Positions 58,314 to 64,000 of a stretch of DNA of 64,000 nt are shown here, one piece after another. The stretch comes from JAWOLE01 sp963815655 (GTDB lineage Bacteria > Acidobacteriota > Thermoanaerobaculia > UBA5066 > Gp7-AA6): assembly GCA_963815655.1 (NCBI GenBank), contig CAWFHK010000001.1, positions 2,418,001 to 2,482,000 on the forward strand. Direction: 5' to 3'. The notes below the pieces were generated by a model. The model worked only from the letters and a program-made list of their open reading frames with translations, searched no databases and was not told the origin of the DNA. Position 1 is the stretch's first letter. Each line of letters begins with the position of its first letter. A program made the translations under genes and the position numbers.

Positions 58314-59485
58314 CAGCTCCCCAGGGCTTCAATTCCCGGCAGGGTGCCTTGGGTGAGGAACTCCAGGGAAGCGCCGCCGCCTGTCGAGACGTGGGTGAAC
58401 CTGGAGGCGAGTCCGGCCTCGTTGACCGCGGCGACGCTCTCTCCGCCTCCCACGACCGTGACGGCGCCGGATCCGGCGAGGAACGCCGCGAGTGCCTTCG
58501 TCCCCCGGTCGAAGGGAGGGTGCTCGAAGACTCCCATCGGGCCGTTCCAGAAGATCGTCCGCGCCGGCCCGAGCAGGCGCTCGAACTGCTCCAGGGTCTT
58601 CGGCCCGACGTCGAGGGCCATGGCGTCCTGCGGGATCTTCGAGATGCCGACGGTGCGGGCGTGCTTCGCGTCGTCCACGGACGCCGCGACGACGAAGTCG
58701 GAGGGGAGCGCGATCGTCTTCCCCTCCTTCTTGCACAGGTCGAGGACCTCGCGCGCGACGGCGACCTTGTCTTCTTCGAGGAGGGAGCGGCCGATGGGCA
58801 GGCCGATCGCGCGCACGAAATGGTTCGCCATCCCCCCGCCGAGGAGCAGGATGTCCGCCCGGCGCGCCAGGGCGCGCAGCGCGTCGATCTTGCCGGAGAT
58901 CTTCGCTCCCCCCAGGATCACCGCGAACGGCCGTTCCGGATCCAGAAGCCGCGACAGCTCGCGGACCTCCTTCTCGAGCAGGAGCCCCGCGCCCTTCTTC
59001 GGCAGAATCGCCGGGACGCCGACGACCGAGGCGTGGGCGCGGTGCGCGGCGCCGAAGGCATCGTCCCCGTAGACGTCGGCCAGATCGGCGAGACCCTTCG
59101 CGAATTCGGGATCGTTGGCCTCCTCGCCCGCGTGGAACCGCAGGTTCTCCAGGAGCAGGACTTCCCCCGGCTCGAGTTTCTCCGCCGCCGCCCGCGCTTC
59201 CGGTCCGACGCATTCCTCGACGAACCGGACCGGGCGGCCGAGAGCCTCCGCGAACGCGACCGCCACCGGAGCCAGGGACAGATCCGCCTTGACCTTTCCC
59301 TTCGGTTTTCCCAGGTGGGAAGCGCAGATCACCCTCGCCCCGGCGTCCGCGGCGAGCCGGACCGTGGGAAGCGTCTCTACGATCCTCGTCCGGTCCGTGA
59401 CCCGGCCGCCGTCGAGCGGGACGTTGAAGTCCACCCGGAGGAAGAGCCGCCGGCCGCGCAGTTCCAGGTCCCGGATGGACTTCAT
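58313..59485 (-). CDS. pgk: Phosphoglycerate kinase
   Basis: 390 residues. LFLRVDFNVPLDGGRVTDRT opens the N-domain, VICASHLGKPKGK and LLLENLRFHAGEEAND follow, AVILGGAKISGKIDALRALA lies at the hinge, and the C-terminal VTVVGGGESVAAVNEAGLAS with HVSTGGGASLEFL binds nucleotide. It makes ATP from 1,3-bisphosphoglycerate. ATG 59485 is chosen because the 36 residues before it are coded by a repeat array. First of the pgk-tpiA-secG-tRNA set on this strand. Confidence 0.96.
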   Translation of the reverse strand: MKSIRDLELRGRRLFLRVDFNVPLDGGRVTDRTRIVETLPTVRLAADAGARVICASHLGKPKGKVKADLSLAPVAVAFAEALGRPVRFVEECVGPEARAAAEKLEPGEVLLLENLRFHAGEEANDPEFAKGLADLADVYGDDAFGAAHRAHASVVGVPAILPKKGAGLLLEKEVRELSRLLDPERPFAVILGGAKISGKIDALRALARRADILLLGGGMANHFVRAIGLPIGRSLLEEDKVAVAREVLDLCKKEGKTIALPSDFVVAASVDDAKHARTVGISKIPQDAMALDVGPKTLEQFERLLGPARTIFWNGPMGVFEHPPFDRGTKALAAFLAGSGAVTVVGGGESVAAVNEAGLASRFTHVSTGGGASLEFLTQGTLPGIEALGS

Positions 59486-59515
59486 GGCGCCGGGAATCTT
59501 AACCCTCGCGCGTGA

Positions 59516-59607
59516 GGTGGTAGGTGATAGGGAAGGTGGAAGGTGGAAGGTGGAAGGTGGAAGGCTTGGAACTGGCTCCCTACCACCTACCACCTACCAC
59601 CTACCAC
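59516..59607. repeat. Inverted heptamer array, GGTGGTA/GGTGGAA family
   Basis: Left arm GGTGGTA, GGTGATA, a break, then four GGTGGAA; 17-nt spacer; right arm four exact CTACCAC units. It lies between the divergent pgk and gamma-glutamyltransferase genes. Same family as 21.95 kb. Confidence 0.92.
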
Positions 59608-59642
59608 CGTCATCCCCGCTCGTCGAACATAGAATTGGCCGG

Positions 59643-61346
59643 ATGAGACGGATTCTCGCGACGCTCGCCGTCCTGTCTCTCGCCTCCGGGTGGGCCTTCG
59701 GCGCGGAGCGCCAGACCGCGACGGGGAGGGGAGGAGCGGTCGCCGCGGCCGAAGAGACCGCGGCCCGAGTCGGCATCGAGATCCTGAAGAAGGGGGGCAA
59801 CGCCGCCGACGCCGCGGTCGCGCTCGCCTTTGCCCTCGCGGTGACCTGGCCGGAAGCGGGCAACATCGGCGGAGGCGGCTTCTGGATCTCGCGCGATTCG
59901 CGCGGGCGGACCCTCGTCGTGGATTTCCGCGAGGTCGCCCCGCGGGCCGCGCGCCGCGATCTCTACATCCGGCCGGACGCCCACGGGGTCGTGCCCTCTT
60001 CGACCGAGGGCCCCCTGGCCTCGGGAGTTCCGGGAACGGTGGCCGGCCTGTCGCTGGCGCATCGCCGCGCCGGGCGCCTCCCCTGGAAGACGGTCGTCGG
60101 CCCGGCCGTGCGGCTGGCCAGCGACGGCTTCGTCGTCTCGGAGGCCCTCTTCCGCTCCCTCTCGAGCCCGGAGCACCGCGAGCGCCTCGCGAAGAATCCC
60201 GAGACGGCGCGCATCTTCCTCCCCAACGGCGCGCCTCCCCCGGTGGGGTCGGTCCTCAAGCAGCCCGACCTCGCGCGGACGCTCGAAGCCATCCGGGATC
60301 GCCGCGACGACGGCTTCTACCGGGGGAGCGTGGCGCGCCAGATCGAAGCCGGACAGGAGCGCGACGGCGGCCTCATCTCCCGGGGCGACCTCGCCCGGTA
60401 CGAAGCCAGGATTCGCAACCCCGTCCGATTCAAGTTCAAGGACGCCGAGATCTTCACGACGCCCGCCCCCTCATCGGGGCCCGTCCTCGCCGAGATGGCG
60501 CTCGTCGCCGCCGATCTGGGCCTCCCGAAATTCAAGACCCGCGACGCCGCCTCCGCGCACCTGCTGGCCGAGATCGAGAAGCGCGCCTTCCGGGACCGCA
60601 ACCGCTACCTGGGCGATCCCGCCTTCCCCCGCGTCCGGCAGGACCTCCTGACGGACCCGGCGAGACTCCGATGGCTGGCGGCGTCGATCGACCCTTCGCG
60701 CGCGACGCCGACCGGCTCGCTTCGAGTCCCGGAAAAGGAGAAACCCTCGACGACCCACTTCGCCGTGATGGACGGCGCGGGCGGGGCGGTCTCGGTGACG
60801 ACCACGCTGAACGACTCGTTCGGCAACGCCCGCGTCGCGCCGGGGCTCGGGTTCCTCTGGAACAACGAGATGGACGACTTCGCCACGAAACCGGGGAAGC
60901 CCAACCTGTACGGTCTCATCCAGGGAGAGGTCAACGAGGTCGCTCCCGGCAAGCGGATGCTCTCCGCGATGTGCCCTTCCATCGCCGTGTCCGGCGGGCG
61001 CAACGTCCTCGCCTGGGGCACTCCGGGGGGGTCCACGATTCCGACGACGAACTTCCAGGTGCTGCTCGGCTTCCTCCTGCGCGGCGAGTCGCTCGCCGAC
61101 GCCGTCGCCGCGCCCCGCTTTCACCAGCAGGACTATCCCGACCGGATCCAGCTCGAGAGGGACCGCTTCGATCCCGCCTGGGTTACGGCGCTGGAGAAGC
61201 TCGGTCACACGGTCGTCGAGCGCGAGCCGAAGGACAACCCGATCGGCCGCGTCCACGCGATCGCCCGGCGGGCGGACGGAACCCTGACCGCGGTGGCCGA
61301 TCCGAGAAGCGGCGGAGTCGGTCTCGTCGTGCAGCCATCCCGGTGA
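59643..61346 (+). CDS. ggt: Gamma-glutamyltransferase (periplasmic Ntn hydrolase)
   Basis: 567 residues with a signal peptide (RRILATLAVLSLASGWAFGA). GIEILKKGGNAADAAVALAF and the heavy/light-chain border STTHFAVMDGAGGAVSVTTT, with the autocatalytic Thr just before HFAV, mark GGT; NDSFGNARVAPGLGFLWNNE is near the substrate site. GGT removes the gamma-glutamyl group from thiols and peptides. It acts in the cell envelope. ATG 59643. The substrate in a bacillithiol-type organism is uncertain, since bacillithiol has no gamma-glutamyl bond. Confidence 0.9.
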   Translation: MRRILATLAVLSLASGWAFGAERQTATGRGGAVAAAEETAARVGIEILKKGGNAADAAVALAFALAVTWPEAGNIGGGGFWISRDSRGRTLVVDFREVAPRAARRDLYIRPDAHGVVPSSTEGPLASGVPGTVAGLSLAHRRAGRLPWKTVVGPAVRLASDGFVVSEALFRSLSSPEHRERLAKNPETARIFLPNGAPPPVGSVLKQPDLARTLEAIRDRRDDGFYRGSVARQIEAGQERDGGLISRGDLARYEARIRNPVRFKFKDAEIFTTPAPSSGPVLAEMALVAADLGLPKFKTRDAASAHLLAEIEKRAFRDRNRYLGDPAFPRVRQDLLTDPARLRWLAASIDPSRATPTGSLRVPEKEKPSTTHFAVMDGAGGAVSVTTTLNDSFGNARVAPGLGFLWNNEMDDFATKPGKPNLYGLIQGEVNEVAPGKRMLSAMCPSIAVSGGRNVLAWGTPGGSTIPTTNFQVLLGFLLRGESLADAVAAPRFHQQDYPDRIQLERDRFDPAWVTALEKLGHTVVEREPKDNPIGRVHAIARRADGTLTAVADPRSGGVGLVVQPSR

Positions 61347-61357
61347 CAATGTTCGGA

Positions 61358-61390
61358 GTCCAGGGTCCAAGGTCCAAGATCCAAAGTAGC
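61358..61390. repeat. Heptamer array, GTCCAAG family (left arm only)
   Basis: Four units (GTCCAGG, GTCCAAG, GTCCAAG, ATCCAAA) ending in GTAGCC. No right arm follows. The GTAGCC border is the same as in the 24.7 and 39.1 kb arrays. Confidence 0.85.
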
Positions 61391-61419
61391 CGAGAATCGG
61401 GGCCGGCGGTCGGAACCTC

Positions 61420-62469
<1,050 letters not shown>

Positions 62470-62475
<6 letters not shown>

Positions 62476-62557
62476 GTTGTGAATTGTGAGTTGTGAGTTG
62501 TGAACATGGCTGAATCCCCGGGCATTCACAATTCGCAATTCACAATTCACAATTTGC
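62470..62557. repeat. Inverted heptamer array, GAGTTGT/GAATTGT family
   Basis: Four units (GAGTTGT, GAATTGT, GAGTTGT x2), then a 22-nt spacer and inverse ATTCACA, ATTCGCA, ATTCACA x2, ATTTGCA. It overlaps the mtnA stop and ends 7 nt before the tsaD start codon. Confidence 0.92.
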
Positions 62558-62564
62558 AGGTCTC

Positions 62565-63608
62565 ATGATCGTTCTCGGCATCGAGACCTCCTGCGACGAG
62601 ACCTCGGTCGCCGTGGTGGACGGCTCCGGCCGCGTGCTGTCGAACGTCATCGCGACGCAGATGCAGGCGCATGCCGTTTACGGCGGAGTGGTGCCGGAGC
62701 TGGCCGCGCGGGCGCACCTCGAAAACCTCCCGGCCGTTTTCGAGGAGGCGCTGGACGGGGCCGGCGTCGCGATCGATGACATCGGCCTCGTCGCGCCGAC
62801 GGCCGGACCGGGGCTGATCGGGGCGCTCCTCGTCGGCCTGTCGGCGGGCAAGGCCATCGCGTTCGCGCGGGGCGTCCCCTTGGTCGGCGTCAATCACCTC
62901 GAGGGGCATCTCTTCTCGGCGCACCTCGCCGCGGGCGGCCAGCCGGCCCGGCCGGTCGAGTTCCCGTTCCACGGGCTCGTCGTCTCGGGAGGGCACGCGG
63001 AGCTCGTGCGCGTGGAGGAGGAATCAATCGTGCCGATCGCGCGGACGCGGGACGATGCGCCGGGGGAGGCCTTCGACAAGGTCGCGCGGCGGGCCGGCCT
63101 CCCCTACCCGGGAGGCCCGGTCGTGGACAGGATCGCCGCGCGCGGAAACGCGAGCCGCTACACCCTCCCTGTGGGACGCGTGTCGGGCGGCTCGGAAGAC
63201 TTTTCCTTTTCGGGACTGAAGACGGCGATGCTGCGCGAGTTCGAGAGGCGCGGCGTGGACGGGTCGCCGCTCGACGCGGACGCTCTGCCCGCGGACCTGG
63301 TCGATCTCTTCGCCTCCTTCCAGAACGCGATCGTCACGGCCCTCCTCCAGCGCGTCGAGACCGAGCACCGGCGCGAGGGAATCCGGCGCCTGGCGCTGTC
63401 CGGCGGCGTGGCGGCCAACTCGCGGTTGCGGGCGGAGCTCTCCCGCTGGGGAGAAGAGAACGGCGTTCCCGTGCTCCTCCCGGAGAAGTCCCTGACGACC
63501 GACAACGCGGCGATGATCGCCTGGGCGGGATGGTTGAGGTATCGCCGGAATGGCGTTGTGCCGCTCGACTCGGTTCTCGCGCGGTCGCGATGGCCATTGG
63601 GAACATGA
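62565..63608 (+). CDS. tsaD: tRNA N6-adenosine threonylcarbamoyltransferase
   Basis: 347 residues of the ASKHA fold. VLGIETSCDETSVAVVD, VPLVGVNHLEGHLFSAHLA with the metal-binding His pair, and HGLVVSGGHAELV then LALSGGVAANSRLRAEL are diagnostic. With TsaB, TsaC and TsaE it makes t6A37 in tRNAs that read ANN codons. ATG 62565 follows the inverted array. An array also follows the stop (2 nt gap), so the gene is framed by hairpins on both sides. Confidence 0.95.
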   Translation: MIVLGIETSCDETSVAVVDGSGRVLSNVIATQMQAHAVYGGVVPELAARAHLENLPAVFEEALDGAGVAIDDIGLVAPTAGPGLIGALLVGLSAGKAIAFARGVPLVGVNHLEGHLFSAHLAAGGQPARPVEFPFHGLVVSGGHAELVRVEEESIVPIARTRDDAPGEAFDKVARRAGLPYPGGPVVDRIAARGNASRYTLPVGRVSGGSEDFSFSGLKTAMLREFERRGVDGSPLDADALPADLVDLFASFQNAIVTALLQRVETEHRREGIRRLALSGGVAANSRLRAELSRWGEENGVPVLLPEKSLTTDNAAMIAWAGWLRYRRNGVVPLDSVLARSRWPLGT

Positions 63609-63610
63609 TC

Positions 63611-63702
63611 GTTTCAAGTTTCAAGTTTCAAGTTTCAGGTTTCAGGTTTCAAGTTCCGGCTTCAGGGCCCTCTTGAAACCTGAAACCTGAAACGTGAAAC
63701 CT
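63611..63702. repeat. Inverted heptamer array, GTTTCAA/GTTTCAG family
   Basis: Six left units (GTTTCAA x3, GTTTCAG x2, GTTTCAA), 20-nt spacer, four right units (TTGAAAC, CTGAAAC x2, GTGAAAC). It starts 2 nt after the tsaD stop and ends about 20 nt before lepA. Confidence 0.93.
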
Positions 63703-63722
63703 GTATCATCACGCGTTCACCC

Positions 63723-64000
63723 ATGCCCGACCCCCGGTTCATCCGCAACTTCTCGATCGTCGCGCACATCGACCACGGGAAGACGACGCTGTCGGACCGC
63801 ATCCTCCAGCGGTGCGGAGCCGTGGCCGATCGCGAGATGCACGAGCAGATGCTCGACGACATGGAGCTCGAGCAGGAGCGCGGCATCACGATCAAGGCGC
63901 GGGCGGTGACGCTCCAGTACCGGGCAAAGGACGGGAGCGACTACACCCTGAACCTGATCGACACCCCGGGCCACGTGGACTTCTCCTACGAGGTGTCCCG
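63723..64000 (+). CDS. lepA: Elongation factor 4 (LepA), N-terminal part
   Basis: The first 92 residues are in the window; the gene continues past the right edge. G1 loop AHIDHGKTT, switch I ERGITIKARAVTLQY, and DTPGHVDFSYEVS (G3) are those of the LepA/EF4 translational GTPase. PDPRFIRNFSIVAHIDHGK is typical of LepA rather than EF-G. It back-translocates stalled ribosomes. ATG 63723 is the family-like start. The stop is not seen. Confidence 0.95.
   Translation, partial: MPDPRFIRNFSIVAHIDHGKTTLSDRILQRCGAVADREMHEQMLDDMELEQERGITIKARAVTLQYRAKDGSDYTLNLIDTPGHVDFSYEVS

Overview
The window is high-GC bacterial DNA with short intergenic gaps and operons running on both strands. An Acidobacteriota origin is the best inference. 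It rests on a VWFA-type protein of the acidobacterial class (42265-44151), Ser/Thr kinases fused to PD40/TolB-like propellers, a bacillithiol gene cluster, and an ArnT-like glycosyltransferase. No rRNA gene is present, so the assignment is tentative.

Layout. 1-4.1 kb: two tandem paralogous Ser/Thr kinases (the first runs off the left edge, the second carries an in-frame amber codon) and a VapBC-like toxin-antitoxin pair whose toxin is frameshifted. 4.2-9.9 kb: a secreted amidohydrolase, a small membrane protein and a large hybrid histidine kinase. 9.9-14.4 kb: a sugar module (Na+/solute symporter, nucleotidyltransferase, galactokinase-like kinase) and a secreted NTF2-like protein. 14.8-21.9 kb: a sulfur operon with a SoeA-like molybdoenzyme, a ferredoxin-NrfD fusion, a TorD-type chaperone and a metallo-beta-lactamase/rhodanese protein, led by a QueD-like gene. 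22.1-26.7 kb: class II aldolase, threonine dehydrogenase, an unknown gene and 2-amino-3-ketobutyrate CoA ligase. 26.8-37.7 kb: an OPT transporter, a glutaredoxin-like gene with UGA at the active-site cysteine (probable selenoprotein), a cupredoxin/sensor-kinase/outer-membrane-protein/receiver group, an N-terminal-nucleophile amidase, a YiiX-like peptidase and a paired M16 protease. 39-47 kb: FabL-like reductase, a 471-bp transposable remnant, ArnT-like transferase, VWFA protein, DusB, a membrane protein, a lipoprotein and a hydrolase. 48-52.9 kb: methyltransferase, bshC-bshB-bshA and a YigZ/IMPACT protein. 53-64 kb: housekeeping genes (adenosine deaminase-like, YidD, tRNA-Leu, secG-tpiA-pgk, gamma-glutamyltransferase, mtnA, tsaD, lepA).

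The most unusual feature spans the whole window. More than 25 short arrays with a strict 7-nt period (two with 8 nt) sit in the gaps between genes. They often have the form of four units, a 20-40 nt spacer, and four units in inverse complement, so they can form long hairpins. The heptamer sequence differs between arrays but falls into about ten recurring families, while the architecture stays constant. Many arrays begin at or within the stop codon of the preceding gene, and three run into coding sequence. A second, independent intergenic repeat family of about 80 bp is also present. One copy of it is split by the 471-bp element with an 8-bp target duplication. Four genes carry in-frame stops or single-base frameshifts; all but the selenocysteine case could be sequencing errors or early decay.
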